Positions 34,063-46,009 of a DNA stretch of 64,000 nucleotides are shown here, in pieces. Both the position numbers and the translations under genes were made by a program. The DNA lies in assembly GCF_900215375.1 (NCBI RefSeq), contig NZ_OBEF01000010.1:62001-126000 (forward strand). Direction: 5' to 3'. The notes beneath the pieces were generated by a model. That model saw nothing but the letters and a program-made list of their open reading frames with translations. It searched no databases and had not been told where the DNA came from. Source of the stretch: Enterobacter sp. CC120223-11. GTDB lineage: Bacteria > Pseudomonadota > Gammaproteobacteria > Enterobacterales > Enterobacteriaceae. Within the stretch, counting starts at the first letter, position 1. Each line of letters begins with the position of its first letter.

Positions 34063-34737
34063 CTACAAGGTGCGACACAGGCACCATACCTGAACTGACG
34101 CCGCGCCGTTTTGCAAAAGCAGGCGGGAAAGTTCGGCCACGGTGGCACCGGTCGTGACGACATCGTCCACCAGGACGATATGGAGCCCCGCGACTGGAAT
34201 TTCAAGACGAAACGCATTTTTCAGGTTCTGTTTGCGCCGCTTAGCTGAAAGCTGATGCTGCGTAGCGGTGGGGCGAACACGGCGTATCGCTTCGCGGGCG
34301 TAACAAATGCCTGACCAGCGGGCGAGCGGGCGGCAAAGCTCATCGGCCTGATTATAGCCACGGCGCCAGTGACGTTTCTGCCACAGCGGCACGGCGATCA
34401 GTAAATCGGGTTTGGCGCGGCCTGGCGTTTGCCTGAGGCGTAACAGCAGCAGGCGGGCGAGGGCATTTGTCAGTTCGGGGCGACGGTGAAACTTCCAGCG
34501 TTTAACCAGACCCGAAAGTGGGATGTCGTAATCATTTACCGCAACCAGCCATTGCCACGGCGGCTCGTGGCGCAGGCAGCGTCCACAGGGGAGCTGCTCG
34601 TGAGCGGCGGGTAAACCGCACTGTGGGCAGAGCGATGGACGGGAGCTGACGGCGCGGGTGCAGCAGGAGCAAATCCCCCAGTGCGCCAACCTCAGCGGCA
34701 TTTCGCATAGCCAGCATAAGCCGTGGGCTGTTAGCAT
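34063..34737 (-). CDS. gntX: GntX/ComF-family phosphoribosyltransferase-like protein
   Basis: 224 residues. The N-terminus has four CxxC-type cysteines (CWLCEMP, CSCCTRA, CPQCGLP, CGRC) likely to bind zinc, and the C-terminus the phosphoribosyltransferase signature IVLVDDVVTTGATVAE. ComF relatives help DNA uptake and use of DNA as nutrient; the E. coli name reflects an old gluconate link. I chose ATG at 34735-34737 because GGAGGGG precedes it; the frame opens six codons earlier. It is divergent from bioH with only 37 bases between starts. Confidence 0.93.
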   Translation of the reverse strand: MLTAHGLCWLCEMPLRLAHWGICSCCTRAVSSRPSLCPQCGLPAAHEQLPCGRCLRHEPPWQWLVAVNDYDIPLSGLVKRWKFHRRPELTNALARLLLLRLRQTPGRAKPDLLIAVPLWQKRHWRRGYNQADELCRPLARWSGICYAREAIRRVRPTATQHQLSAKRRKQNLKNAFRLEIPVAGLHIVLVDDVVTTGATVAELSRLLLQNGAASVQVWCLCRTL

Positions 34738-34774
34738 ACTTCCCCTCCTGTTCAAAGAATGAGAACCATAACGG

Positions 34775-35548
34775 ATGAATGACCTCTGGTGGCAAACCCT
34801 GGGCGAAGGAAAGTGTCATCTTGTGCTGCTGCACGGATGGGGGCTGAACGCCGGGGTGTGGGATTGCATCACGCCTGAACTGAGCTCGCACTTTACGCTG
34901 CATCTGGTGGATCTGCCGGGCTTCGGGCGCAGCGGCGGCTTCGGGGCCTTAACGCTGGAAGAGATGACGAGCCTGGTGTTAGCCAAAGCCCCGGAAAAAG
35001 CGCTCTGGCTGGGGTGGAGTCTCGGTGGGCTGGTGGCAAGCCTCGCGGCGCTGACGGCCCCCCATCGTGTGCTGGGGCTGGTGACCGTGGCTTCTTCGCC
35101 CTGTTTTACCGCGCAGGAAGCGTGGCCGGGCATCAAGCCGGATGTGCTGTCGGGTTTTCAGCGGCAGCTCAGTGAAGATTTTCAGCGCACGGTGGAGCGC
35201 TTTCTGGCGCTGCAAACGCTCGGCACGGAAAGCGCCCGTCAGGATGCGCGCAGGCTGAAAAGTGCGGTGCTGGCGCAGCCGATGCCTTCGGTTGAGGTGC
35301 TTAACGGTGGGCTGGAGATCCTGAAAACGGCCGATCTGCGTGAAGCGCTCGTCGGGCTGAAGATCCCTTTCCTGCGGCTTTACGGTCATCTCGACGGGCT
35401 GGTTCCACGCAAGGTGGCAGCGCTGCTGGATACGCAGTGGCCGGAGAGCTCATCTTATATTTTCCCGAAAGCGGCACATGCGCCATTCATCTCTCATCCG
35501 GAAGTGTTTTGTCAGCAGCTACTCGCTTTCAGGCAGGTGATTCTCTGA
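34775..35548 (+). CDS. bioH: Pimeloyl-ACP methyl ester esterase
   Basis: 257 residues (E. coli 256). An alpha/beta hydrolase that removes the methyl group from pimeloyl-ACP methyl ester to end pimelate synthesis for biotin. The oxyanion HGWG motif is at residues 20-23, nucleophile Ser82 in GWSLGG, the late acid in [10 protein letters not shown], and His in [13 protein letters not shown]. It is divergent from gntX with a very short shared promoter region, and stands alone on its strand. Confidence 0.96.
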   Translation: MNDLWWQTLGEGKCHLVLLHGWGLNAGVWDCITPELSSHFTLHLVDLPGFGRSGGFGALTLEEMTSLVLAKAPEKALWLGWSLGGLVASLAALTAPHRVLGLVTVASSPCFTAQEAWPGIKPDVLSGFQRQLSEDFQRTVERFLALQTLGTESARQDARRLKSAVLAQPMPSVEVLNGGLEILKTADLREALVGLKIPFLRLYGHLDGLVPRKVAALLDTQWPESSSYIFPKAAHAPFISHPEVFCQQLLAFRQVIL

Positions 35549-35666
35549 TTTTTAAGGCAAACGGGCGCAATTTCTCTTGCTGTGTCTATACTGAAATGGC
35601 CGCTGCGACGGGGGTGTTTCGTCCATCGCAGTACAAACACTAAATGGTCATATGGAGAGTTCGGCT

Positions 35667-35936
35667 ATGAAAATTGCTACAGGTATTGTTGCGGCACTGG
35701 TTATGGGTTCCCTGTCTTTTGGTGCATTCGCTGCGAAGGAAATCACCAAAGAAGATCTGGCAAAAATGAACCTGACGAAAATCGGTTCGATCACCACGTC
35801 GCAAGGCACCGCGCCGATGGATGCGAAACGCGATCTGTCGAAAAAAGCTGATGAAATGGGCGGCACCTATTTTGTGGTGATCGCGGGTGAGAAGAACGAG
35901 AAAACCGTTCACGCCAACGCTGACGTCTACAAATAA
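35667..35936 (+). CDS. Small periplasmic DUF1471 (YhcN/BhsA-type) protein
   Basis: 89 residues. A signal peptide (MKIATGIVAALVMGSLSFGAFA) leads to a mature domain of about 67 residues, with IGSITTSQGTAPMDAKRDLSKKADEMGGTYFVV matching the YdgH/YhcN/BhsA fold. Family members are stress-induced periplasmic proteins tied to biofilm, acid or peroxide responses; the role of this one is unknown. ATG 35667 is used rather than an upstream in-frame one because it opens directly on the signal peptide; GGAG lies about ten bases before. E. coli K-12 has the transposase-like yhgA at this place instead. Confidence 0.85.
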   Translation: MKIATGIVAALVMGSLSFGAFAAKEITKEDLAKMNLTKIGSITTSQGTAPMDAKRDLSKKADEMGGTYFVVIAGEKNEKTVHANADVYK

Positions 35937-35957
35937 GTTAGCGAGCACTGATAAGTA

Positions 35958-35985
35958 AGAAGCGGGCCACTGGCCCGCTTCTTCA
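35958..35985. terminator. Bidirectional terminator between the DUF1471 gene and feoC
   Basis: Stem AAGCGGGCC-ACT-GGCCCGCTT (35960-35980), with T-rich sequence after it on the + strand. It separates convergent genes. Confidence 0.85.
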
Positions 35986-35993
35986 TTTCTGAC

Positions 35994-36230
35994 TTACTGT
36001 AAAATCCACCATTCCCGCAGGCAGGCTTTGCCCTCCGGGCAGCTTTTACAGCTGCCGCTCAGACAATCATCGGGTTCTTCCGCTATGCGTTTCGCTTTGC
36101 CCATGGCCTCCATGCGCATCAGCATGGCGTCAATCATTGGCTGCGGCGTGTGCAGTACGCGGCTCAGCTGCTGTGCTTCCATGCGGCCCTGTAAGGCCAG
36201 CACGTCACGCAATTCAATCATTGAGGCCAT
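35994..36230 (-). CDS. feoC: FeoC: small winged-helix accessory protein of ferrous iron uptake
   Basis: 78 residues, as in E. coli. An N-terminal winged-helix region ([23 protein letters not shown]) and a C-terminal cysteine cluster ([15 protein letters not shown], four Cys) that can bind a 4Fe-4S cluster in related proteins. It may regulate FeoB stability or sense iron/oxygen. It is last in feoABC, nine bases after feoB. Confidence 0.94.
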   Translation of the reverse strand: MASMIELRDVLALQGRMEAQQLSRVLHTPQPMIDAMLMRMEAMGKAKRIAEEPDDCLSGSCKSCPEGKACLREWWILQ

Positions 36231-36239
36231 CTGCGCTCC

Positions 36240-38561
36240 TTAGTGACAGTCGCCAGCCGGGCTGCTACAGCAGCTTTCAACGGTTTTACGCGTTGCCAGC
36301 AGATTCACGTTAACGCGACTGCGGGCGCGGCGTAACAGACCCAGTACGACCACGTTAAACAGCACCACAGTCAGAATGCAGACCAGGCTGTAGCGCGGAT
36401 GCTGGTGGAAGCTCGATACCTGGTAGAACAGCGTGGACAGCGAATAAGCAATATTCAGCCCCCACAGAATCGAGAAGCCCATCCAGCCGCGGCTGGATTC
36501 ACGGGCAATTGCGCCCATCACTGAGATGCACGGAATGTAGAGCAGAACGAAAATCAGGTAGCTGTAAGCCGCCGCCGCGCTGCCGAATTTGCTACTCATG
36601 ACGCCCATCGCACCCGTCGCCATTTCGCCGTCGCCTTTGCTGGCCTCAATCGGGTTGGCCAGTACGCTCAGGCTGAAGGTGTCTTTCAGGCTCTGCCAGG
36701 TTTCCTGCGCCGCGCCGCCGAGCTCATCCAGCAGATTGAATTCCGCCGGGTTGAATTCCTCCTGCTGGATATTTTCAGCGGTATAGAGGGTGTTCAGCGT
36801 GCCGACCACCACTTCTTTCGCCATGGCGCCGGTAAACAGCCCGACGGTGGCCTGCCAGTTATCTTCATGCACGCCAATCGGCTTGAACAGTGGGGTGATG
36901 ACGCGGCTGACTGAGGCCAGCGCAGAGTCATTGATGTTGTCCGCCGCTTTGCCGCTCAGGGTGAAGCTGTTCAGCGCGCTGAGGAAAATACTGACGATAA
37001 CGATGACTTTACCGGCGCGCAGGACAAAGCCTTTCAGGCGCTGCCAGGTCTGGATGACCAGGCTTTTCAGGTGCGGCACGTGGTAGACCGGCAGCTCCAT
37101 CACGAACGGCGATGCTTCGCCACGCATGATGGTGTGCTTCAACATCAGCCCGGTGAGAATAGCCATCACGATGCCGAGGACGTACAGCGAGAACACCGCC
37201 AGCGCGCCTTCCTGCCCGAAGAAGGCAGCGGCAAAGACCGCGAAGATCGCCAGACGTGCGCCACAGGACATAAACGGCGCCATCATAATGGTCATCAGGC
37301 GCTCACGCGGGGCATCCAGCGTGCGGGCACCCATCACCGACGGCACGTTACAGCCGAAGCCAACAATCAGCGGCACGAACGATTTCCCCGGCAGGCCTAG
37401 CGACTGCATCAGACGATCCATGACGAACGCCGCGCGGGCCATATAGCCGGAATCTTCAAGGAAGGAGAGGAACAGGTACATCATCCCGATTTGCGGCACC
37501 AGCGGCAGCACGGTGTTGATCCCGCCGCCAATCCCCTGAGCGAGGAAAATGGTCAGCCATTCCGGGAAGTGCAGCGTCGCGCCGAGCCACTGGATGCCGT
37601 GAATGAATATCGCCACCGAACCAACATCGAAAATGGGCTGCAACGCGCCGCCAATGTTAATCGCCAGCAGGAACATCAGGTACATGACAAACAGGAAGAC
37701 CGGCAGGCCAAGGAAGCGGTTGAGAATGATTTTGTCGACGGCGGTGGTGAAGCGGCTCGGTTCGGCGGTCAGCGTGTTGCTCACCAGGTCGCACACAGCG
37801 GCGATGGACTGATAGCGGGCATCGGCAATATGCAGGGCAGGGTCGTCCATATCTTTATTCAGGCGACTCATTACGTGACTGAGCTGCTGCTGTGCGGCAT
37901 CGCCCGCATAGGTCAGGCTGTAGATATCGCCCTCCAGCATTTGCAGACCCAGCCAGTGGCGCTGTTTTGAGGACATGTTCTGAGGCATGACTTTTGCGAG
38001 TTCGTCCGCTTCACGCAGCAGCGGCTGCGCGTACTGCACCAGCTCTAAATCATCGTTGCTTTGATGGCGGTCGATAGCCATTTTCAGCGCTTCAATCCCG
38101 CGCCCGCGGGTGGACACCAGCGGAATGACCGGGCAGCCGAGACGTTTTGCCAGCGCGTCCACTTCGATGCGTATTTGCTGCTTCTCGGCGATATCCAGCA
38201 TGTTCAGTGCGACCACGCACGGAATACCGAGCTCCAGCAGCTGCAGCGTCAGGTAGAGGTTACGCTCAAGGTTGGAGGCATCGACCACGTTGATCAGCAG
38301 GTCAGCATCGCCGCTCAGAATATAGTGGCAGGCAATCTGCTCATCGAGCGAAGTCTGTGAGGAAATGGTGGTAAGAGAATAAGTCCCCGGTAAGTCAACA
38401 AGCGTCACCTGATTATCGGTGGTGGCGAACTGGCCTTCTTTACGCTCAACCGTCACGCCTGCCCAGTTGCCCACGCGCTGACGTGCGCCGGTGAGCTGAT
38501 TAAATAAGGTGGTCTTCCCGGAATTTGGGTTACCAATTAAGCCAATGGTTAATTTCTTCAT
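36240..38561 (-). CDS. feoB: FeoB: ferrous iron transporter
   Basis: 773 residues, as in E. coli. The N-terminal G domain has G1 GNPNSGKTT (10-18), G3 DLPGTYSL and G4 NMLD, followed by the GDI-like helices. The membrane part contains the two Gate motifs, including PLIVGFGCNVPSVMGAR and a later CISVMGAIARE region. It ends in a cysteine-rich tail (SCCSSPAGDC). It imports Fe2+ under anoxic or low-iron conditions. In the operon after feoA; a Fur box lies upstream of feoA. Confidence 0.97.
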   Translation of the reverse strand: MKKLTIGLIGNPNSGKTTLFNQLTGARQRVGNWAGVTVERKEGQFATTDNQVTLVDLPGTYSLTTISSQTSLDEQIACHYILSGDADLLINVVDASNLERNLYLTLQLLELGIPCVVALNMLDIAEKQQIRIEVDALAKRLGCPVIPLVSTRGRGIEALKMAIDRHQSNDDLELVQYAQPLLREADELAKVMPQNMSSKQRHWLGLQMLEGDIYSLTYAGDAAQQQLSHVMSRLNKDMDDPALHIADARYQSIAAVCDLVSNTLTAEPSRFTTAVDKIILNRFLGLPVFLFVMYLMFLLAINIGGALQPIFDVGSVAIFIHGIQWLGATLHFPEWLTIFLAQGIGGGINTVLPLVPQIGMMYLFLSFLEDSGYMARAAFVMDRLMQSLGLPGKSFVPLIVGFGCNVPSVMGARTLDAPRERLMTIMMAPFMSCGARLAIFAVFAAAFFGQEGALAVFSLYVLGIVMAILTGLMLKHTIMRGEASPFVMELPVYHVPHLKSLVIQTWQRLKGFVLRAGKVIVIVSIFLSALNSFTLSGKAADNINDSALASVSRVITPLFKPIGVHEDNWQATVGLFTGAMAKEVVVGTLNTLYTAENIQQEEFNPAEFNLLDELGGAAQETWQSLKDTFSLSVLANPIEASKGDGEMATGAMGVMSSKFGSAAAAYSYLIFVLLYIPCISVMGAIARESSRGWMGFSILWGLNIAYSLSTLFYQVSSFHQHPRYSLVCILTVVLFNVVVLGLLRRARSRVNVNLLATRKTVESCCSSPAGDCH

Positions 38562-38590
38562 TTTACTGGACTCGCGCTGTCAGGCAGGAA

Positions 38591-38851
<261 letters not shown>

Positions 38852-38925
38852 TCATCCGCGCGGAGTGGCGCATGAAACCAACGATGATGCCAACAAGGAA
38901 AGGATAAAATATCAACAGTGACGAT

Positions 38926-38944
38926 GATAATGAGAATGGTTTCC
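38926..38944 (-). promoter_or_regulatory. Fur box upstream of feoA
   Basis: GATAATGAGAATGGTTTCC matches the 19-base Fur consensus GATAATGATAATCATTATC at 14 positions. It predicts iron repression of feoABC. Confidence 0.65.
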
Positions 38945-39113
38945 ACCTTCAATCAATAAAATGTGAACGGATGTTCATTTCGTGAATAGTTCATCGCAAT
39001 TTGACCTTGCGCAATATTTATTGCGAGGGGAACTGTTTTGCAAAATGCAGAGTTGTTATCAAAGTGAAAATAAAATATTGGATAATTCAAGAAAGGGTAA
39101 AAAAATAAGGCTG
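38945..39113. promoter_or_regulatory. feoA upstream region with two nearby palindromes
   Basis: TGAACGGATGTTCA (38964-38977, perfect arms TGAAC/GTTCA) and TGAATAGTTCA (38983-38993) lie 19 bases apart from start to start, beside the Fur box. TTGACCTTGCGCAA further out is a weak FNR-like site; E. coli feo is FNR-activated. The remainder is AT-rich with no gene. Confidence 0.4.
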
Positions 39114-39145
39114 AAATAAAAAGGCCCTCTGATATTAGAGGGCCG
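39114..39145 (-). terminator. Rho-independent terminator of tex/yhgF
   Basis: On the - strand a stem GGCCCTCT/AGAGGGCC (39123-39144, six-base loop) is followed by a T-rich run (39122-39114), 15 bases after the yhgF stop. Confidence 0.9.
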
Positions 39146-39159
39146 AATAAGATGCGGGC

Positions 39160-41490
39160 TTACTTTTTCTTCATCGCTGCGGCAAGCGCATCCATCATTG
39201 CGCTGTTCCCGGCAGGCTGGGTTTCACGCCCGCGAGGCTTCGCGGCTTTGGCTGCCGGGCGACTGCCCTGATCGCGGTTGCCACCGCCGCTGCCACGACG
39301 GGCGTTGGTGTCGCCTGGCTGCTCGTCAAGGCGCATGGTGAGCGCGATACGCTTACGCTGCAGATCGACTTCCAGCACTTTGACCTTCACGATGTCTCCC
39401 GCCTTCACCACGGTGTGCGGGTCTTCCACGAACTTGTCGGCCAGCGATGAGATGTGCACCAGACCGTCCTGATGCACGCCGATATCGACAAACGCGCCGA
39501 AGTTGGTGACGTTGGTGACCGCGCCTTCGAGCACCATGCCCGGCAGCAGATCGTTCATCGTTTCCACGCCGTCGGCAAACTTCGCGGTTTTGAACTCAGG
39601 ACGCGGGTCGCGGCCCGGCTTTTCCAGTTCTTTGATGATGTCGGTGACCGTCGGCAGGCCGAAACGCTCGTCGGTAAAATCGACCGCTTTCACGTTGCGC
39701 AGTTCGCTGCTGTTACCCATCAGATCCTTCAGCGCCTGCTGCGTGGCGGCGAGAATACGTTCCACCACCGGATAGGATTCCGGGTGAACGGTGGAGGCAT
39801 CGAGCGGGTTGTCGCCGTGGTTAATACGCAGGAAGCCCGCGCACTGTTCGAAGGCTTTTGGCCCCAGACGGCTCACCTTTAGCAACTGCTGGCGGTTCTG
39901 GAACTGACCGTTTTCATCACGCCAGGTCACGATATTCTGCGCCATCATGCGCGTCAGGCCCGCCACGCGGGTCAGCAACGGCACGGAGGCGGTGTTCAGA
40001 TCCACGCCGACGGCGTTCACGCAGTCTTCCACCACCGCATCGAGCTTACGCGCCAGCTGTGACTGGCTGACGTCGTGCTGATACTGGCCCACGCCGATGG
40101 ATTTCGGGTCGATTTTCACCAGTTCAGCCAGCGGATCCTGCAAGCGACGGGCGATAGACACCGCGCCACGGATGGACACGTCCAGATTCGGGAACTCCAG
40201 TGCTGCCAGTTCAGAAGCGGAGTAAACGGATGCGCCCGCTTCGCTGACAATCACCTTTTGCGCGGTGACTTTCGGGAACTGCTTCTGCACGTCGAGGTAG
40301 AAACGCTCTGTTTCGCGCGAGGCGGTACCGTTACCAATCGCAACCAGTTCGACGTTGTGTTTTTCACACAGCGCTGCCACAGCAACGGCGGCTTTCGCGG
40401 CCTGCCCGGTGTGCGGGTAAATGGTGTCGGTGGCGACCAGTCTGCCGGTGCCGTCGACAACGGCGACTTTCACCCCGGTACGCAGGCCCGGATCGAGACC
40501 CATAGTGGCGCGCAGGCCCGCAGGTGCCGCCATCAGCAGGTCGTGCAGGTTGCGGGCAAAGACGTTGATCGCCTCGTCTTCGGCGCGTTCGCGCACGGTG
40601 CCCATCAGTTCGGTTTCGAGGTGCATCAGCACTTTGATGCGCCAGGTCCAGCTCACCACGCCTTTGCGCCAGCTGTCCGCCGGGGCATTGTTCAGGCGCA
40701 GGCCGAGGTGGTCGGTAATAATCTGCTCGCAGTGGCTCTCTTTCGGCGGCTCATCGAACTGAGGATCGGCATTCAGCGCCAGCTGCAAAATACCTTCGTT
40801 GCGGCCACGGAACATGGCTAACGCTCGGTGAGAAGGGGCGGTGGCAATCGGCTCGTGGTGGTCGAAGTAGTCGCGGAACTTCGCGCCTTCTTCCTCTTTG
40901 CCGCTGACGACTGTCGCCACCAGATGGGCGTTCTTCCACAGGTAATCACGCACTTTCGCCAGCAGCTGTGCATCTTCTGCGAAGCGCTCCATCAGGATGT
41001 AGCGCGCGCCATCGAGGGCGGCTTTGGTGTCGGCGACGCCGTTGTCCGCATTGATGAACTTCGCGGCTTCCTCTTCCGGCGAGTGCGACGGCTCGTTCCA
41101 CAGCAGGTCGGCCAGCGGCTCCAGGCCTGCTTCTATGGCAATCTGCCCGCGGGTGCGGCGTTTTGGTTTGTACGGCAGATAGAGGTCTTCAAGTTCGGTT
41201 TTGCTGAGCGTGCCGTTAATGGCTTTGGCCAGATCGTCGGTCAGTTTGCCCTGATCGTCGATGGACTTCAGAATCGACTGGCGGCGCTCTTCCAGCTCGC
41301 GCAGGTAGCCCAGACGGGTTTCCAGGTTACGCAGCTGCGTGTCATCCAGACCGCCGGTGACTTCCTTACGATAACGTGCAATAAACGGCACGGTGTTCCC
41401 TTCATCAAGCAGGCGAACGGCCGCTTCGACCTGTTCGTTTCTGGCCTGAAGTTCACCCGCAATAATGCGGCAGAGCGAATCTTTCATCAT
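39160..41490 (-). CDS. yhgF: Tex-family RNA-binding transcription accessory protein (YhgF)
   Basis: About 776 residues (E. coli YhgF 773). Tex architecture: N-terminal helical region, YqgF/RNase H-like domain ([18 protein letters not shown]), helix-hairpin-helix repeats ([18 protein letters not shown]), a C-terminal S1 RNA-binding domain ([27 protein letters not shown]) and an Arg/Gly-rich tail. Tex proteins act in transcription and RNA handling; the exact role is unclear. The start is taken at ATG 41490 to match the E. coli N-terminus; ATG 41502 is possible, and neither has a clear ribosome site. Confidence 0.93.
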   Translation of the reverse strand: MMKDSLCRIIAGELQARNEQVEAAVRLLDEGNTVPFIARYRKEVTGGLDDTQLRNLETRLGYLRELEERRQSILKSIDDQGKLTDDLAKAINGTLSKTELEDLYLPYKPKRRTRGQIAIEAGLEPLADLLWNEPSHSPEEEAAKFINADNGVADTKAALDGARYILMERFAEDAQLLAKVRDYLWKNAHLVATVVSGKEEEGAKFRDYFDHHEPIATAPSHRALAMFRGRNEGILQLALNADPQFDEPPKESHCEQIITDHLGLRLNNAPADSWRKGVVSWTWRIKVLMHLETELMGTVRERAEDEAINVFARNLHDLLMAAPAGLRATMGLDPGLRTGVKVAVVDGTGRLVATDTIYPHTGQAAKAAVAVAALCEKHNVELVAIGNGTASRETERFYLDVQKQFPKVTAQKVIVSEAGASVYSASELAALEFPNLDVSIRGAVSIARRLQDPLAELVKIDPKSIGVGQYQHDVSQSQLARKLDAVVEDCVNAVGVDLNTASVPLLTRVAGLTRMMAQNIVTWRDENGQFQNRQQLLKVSRLGPKAFEQCAGFLRINHGDNPLDASTVHPESYPVVERILAATQQALKDLMGNSSELRNVKAVDFTDERFGLPTVTDIIKELEKPGRDPRPEFKTAKFADGVETMNDLLPGMVLEGAVTNVTNFGAFVDIGVHQDGLVHISSLADKFVEDPHTVVKAGDIVKVKVLEVDLQRKRIALTMRLDEQPGDTNARRGSGGGNRDQGSRPAAKAAKPRGRETQPAGNSAMMDALAAAMKKK

Positions 41491-41590
41491 GGCAATATTC
41501 ATCTGGTGGAGTAAAAAACAGGGGATAGTTATACGGATTGAGGGGCGAAAATGCCATCCCTCAGCCCGTAATCAGAGTGTTCCGGACGCG

Positions 41591-42064
41591 CTATTTCACG
41601 TACTCGATCTCATTGACGTACCAGGTCGCTTCGCCGCCGGGCGTCTGCACCAGCGCCAGGTCACCCACTTCTTTTTTTAGCAACGCGCGGGCCATGGGCG
41701 AGTCGATGGAGATGTAATCTTTACGGCCAAAGATTTCGTCATAGCCGACAATGCGAAAGCGCTTGGTGTCGCCGTCGTCGTTTTCAATTTCGACCCACGC
41801 CCCGAAGAAGACTTTGCCTTCCTGCTGCGGCGAGTAATCGACAATTTTTAAGTTTTCCAGACACTTGGTCAGGTAGCGAACCCGGCGGTCAATTTCGCGC
41901 AACCGCTTTTTGTTGTACTGGTAATCGGCGTTTTCGCTGCGATCGCCGAGGCTCGCCGCCCAGGTGACCTTTTTAGTGACTTCAGGACGTTCTTCGCGCC
42001 AGAGATAATCCAGCTCTTTCTTTAACTTCTCGTACCCTTCACGGGTGATTAGCGGCGTTTTCAT
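41591..42064 (-). CDS. greB: Transcription elongation factor GreB
   Basis: 157 residues (E. coli 158). An N-terminal antiparallel coiled coil (about 1-75) with the acidic tip in LGDRSENADYQYNKK, and a C-terminal FKBP-like domain (ISIDSPMARALLKKEVGD). It enters the RNA polymerase secondary channel and stimulates cleavage of backtracked RNA. Divergent from ompR, as in E. coli. Confidence 0.97.
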   Translation of the reverse strand: MKTPLITREGYEKLKKELDYLWREERPEVTKKVTWAASLGDRSENADYQYNKKRLREIDRRVRYLTKCLENLKIVDYSPQQEGKVFFGAWVEIENDDGDTKRFRIVGYDEIFGRKDYISIDSPMARALLKKEVGDLALVQTPGGEATWYVNEIEYVK

Positions 42065-42144
42065 TGTGATGCTACCTTGTGACTACCTGAGCTTGCGTAC
42101 ATTTTGCCTCACAGAACGCCACTGGTGGTCAAAAAAGCGTATTC

Positions 42145-42160
42145 TGTGATGAAATGTACA
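42145..42160 (+). promoter_or_regulatory. CRP-like site in the greB-ompR region
   Basis: TGTGATGAAATGTACA keeps the TGTGA half and the final ACA of the CRP consensus. The E. coli ompB promoter is CRP-controlled, which fits. The rest of the 226-base gap holds the divergent promoters and no gene. Confidence 0.5.
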
Positions 42161-42290
42161 GATAAGCTGCTGTAAAATATGCTTTGTAACAATTTCGGCT
42201 AGAATCTATACCAGATTTCGCTGGAGCGTAGCCCGGGCTTTTTTGAGAATACGCACTCATATTGTTACGAACCTTCTGGGAGTAAAAACA

Positions 42291-44359
<2,069 letters not shown>

Positions 44360-44365
44360 GAAAAT

Positions 44366-44392
44366 GCCCGGTGGCGCTGATGCTTACCGGGC
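44366..44392. repeat. REP palindrome between envZ and the GabR-type regulator gene
   Basis: GCCCGGTGGCGCTGATGC continuing to TTACCGGGC forms an imperfect palindrome of the REP type in the gap between convergent genes. Confidence 0.75.
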
Positions 44393-44413
44393 CTTCATAG
44401 ACAAGCCCGAAGG

Positions 44414-45895
44414 TTAATCCCTCGGGCTTTCGTTCTTCATACACTGCACCAGCACCTTAAACGCGCCTTCCATTTCCTCTTCGCGCATCGCCGCAAAACC
44501 CATCAGCAGCCCGCGCTGAGTGGCTTCGTTGAGGTAATAGCGAGAGAGCGGCCGCACGAGCACGCCTTTTTCATTGGCCTTTTTCGCCAGCGCCACGTCG
44601 TCACAGTCGGCGGCGAGTTTCAACACCAGGTGCAGGCCCGCATTGTCGTTAAATTCGCTGAGCGCTTCCTTGCCGAGGTAATCCGTAATCAAACCCGCCA
44701 GCCGCTGACGCCTGCGGGCATACAGCAGCCGCATGCGGCGGATATGTGCGGTGTAATGCCCTTCGCGAATGAACAGCGCCAGCGCCTCCTGATCGAGTAG
44801 CCGCCCGCTGCGATAGAGTTCGGCATGGGCGGTGCGCAATGCCTGTGCCAGCGGGCGCGGGAGCACGACATAGCCGAGACGCATGCCCGGCCACATCGTT
44901 TTACTGAAGGTGCCGATGTAGATCACCGGCGCATCTTCAACCAGCCCCTGCAACGCCGGGATCGGCTGACCGGAGAAGCGAAACTCACTGTCGTAGTCGT
45001 CTTCCACAATCCAGCTGCCGGTTTGCCGGGCCAGCGCCAGCAGGCGCTGGCGGCGCTCGAGGCTCATCACGCAGCCGAGCGGATACTGGTGAGAGGGCGT
45101 GACGAACATCAGGCGCGGGGGGATATCACCCGGCTCGGGCGGATTCATACCGCTGAGATCGACATCGATCGCCCGCAAATTGACGCCGTTCATCTGCAAT
45201 ACGTTGCGAATCCCCCAGTAGGCGGGCTCTTCGATCCAGGCGCTGTCCCCGGGGTTGCAGAGCATCCGTGATACCAGATCGATAGCCTGATGGATCCCTT
45301 CGGTGATGAGGATCTGGTCCGGCGTACAGCGCACCGAACGGGCCACGCGCAGATACTCCATCAGCGCCTGTTGCAGCGCCTGGCTGCCGCCTGAAGGGCT
45401 GTAAGAGAGCTGCACAGCCTGCGGTTTGCGGCTGACGCGGGTGTGAATTTTACGCAGCAGCGCGTGGGGGAACTCGTTGACGTCCGGCACGCCCGGTAAG
45501 AATGCGCCCCACTGGCGAGGGCTGGCGCTGATATGCGTCAGAAGCGCCTGGCCGCGCTCAGAGAAATTGACGGTTGCCGGAGCGCTGTTGCGTTCTTCGT
45601 GAGCGCCGGGGGCGAACAGCAGGGCGTCCGGCACGGTTTTCGCCACGAAGGTGCCGCTGCCGGAGCGTGAAACAATATAGCCTTCCGCCAGCAGCTGCTC
45701 GTACACCGTCAGCACCGTGTTGCGCGACAGCTGCAGCTGGCTGGCGAGATCGCGCGACGGCGGCAGGCGACTCTGCGGCGGCAGGCTGCCGTCGAGGATC
45801 GACAGACGCACGGCGTTATACAACTTCTTGTGCAATTTATCGTCGGCTTGTTCATCCAGACGCAGTTGCAGGAGATCGCACACTAAAGAGCGCAA
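44414..45895 (-). CDS. MocR/GabR-type transcriptional regulator with aminotransferase-like domain
   Basis: 493 residues. N-terminal GntR winged helix (KLYNAVRLSILDGSLPPQSRLPPSRDLA, RNTVLTVYEQLLAEGY) joined to a type I aminotransferase-fold domain with the PLP-lysine motif YIGTFSKTMWPGMRLGY and VEDDYDSEFRFSG. Such proteins (GabR, PdxR) sense amino acids or PLP. It starts at TTG 45895: an in-frame stop lies just upstream, and GAGGG sits seven bases before the TTG. It is divergent from a GABA-type aminotransferase 114 bases away, which is very probably its target. GABA as effector is inference. Confidence 0.9.
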   Translation of the reverse strand: MRSLVCDLLQLRLDEQADDKLHKKLYNAVRLSILDGSLPPQSRLPPSRDLASQLQLSRNTVLTVYEQLLAEGYIVSRSGSGTFVAKTVPDALLFAPGAHEERNSAPATVNFSERGQALLTHISASPRQWGAFLPGVPDVNEFPHALLRKIHTRVSRKPQAVQLSYSPSGGSQALQQALMEYLRVARSVRCTPDQILITEGIHQAIDLVSRMLCNPGDSAWIEEPAYWGIRNVLQMNGVNLRAIDVDLSGMNPPEPGDIPPRLMFVTPSHQYPLGCVMSLERRQRLLALARQTGSWIVEDDYDSEFRFSGQPIPALQGLVEDAPVIYIGTFSKTMWPGMRLGYVVLPRPLAQALRTAHAELYRSGRLLDQEALALFIREGHYTAHIRRMRLLYARRRQRLAGLITDYLGKEALSEFNDNAGLHLVLKLAADCDDVALAKKANEKGVLVRPLSRYYLNEATQRGLLMGFAAMREEEMEGAFKVLVQCMKNESPRD

Positions 45896-45936
45896 TTGGA
45901 TCCCTCAATTATTCAAAACTGGTACTCGATTATAGG

Positions 45937-45950
45937 ACCGCTCAGGCGGT
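45937..45950. promoter_or_regulatory. Candidate operator in the regulator-aminotransferase divergent region
   Basis: Perfect inverted repeat ACCGC-TCAG-GCGGT, the only GC-rich palindrome in a 114-base AT-rich gap between divergent genes. It is a candidate site for the MocR-type regulator, although that family often binds direct repeats. Confidence 0.4.
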
Positions 45951-46009
45951 AAAACTATCGTATGTTTCAAAGTTGTTAATACAAACGAATCTGTGATGGG
46001 GTAAGGTCG

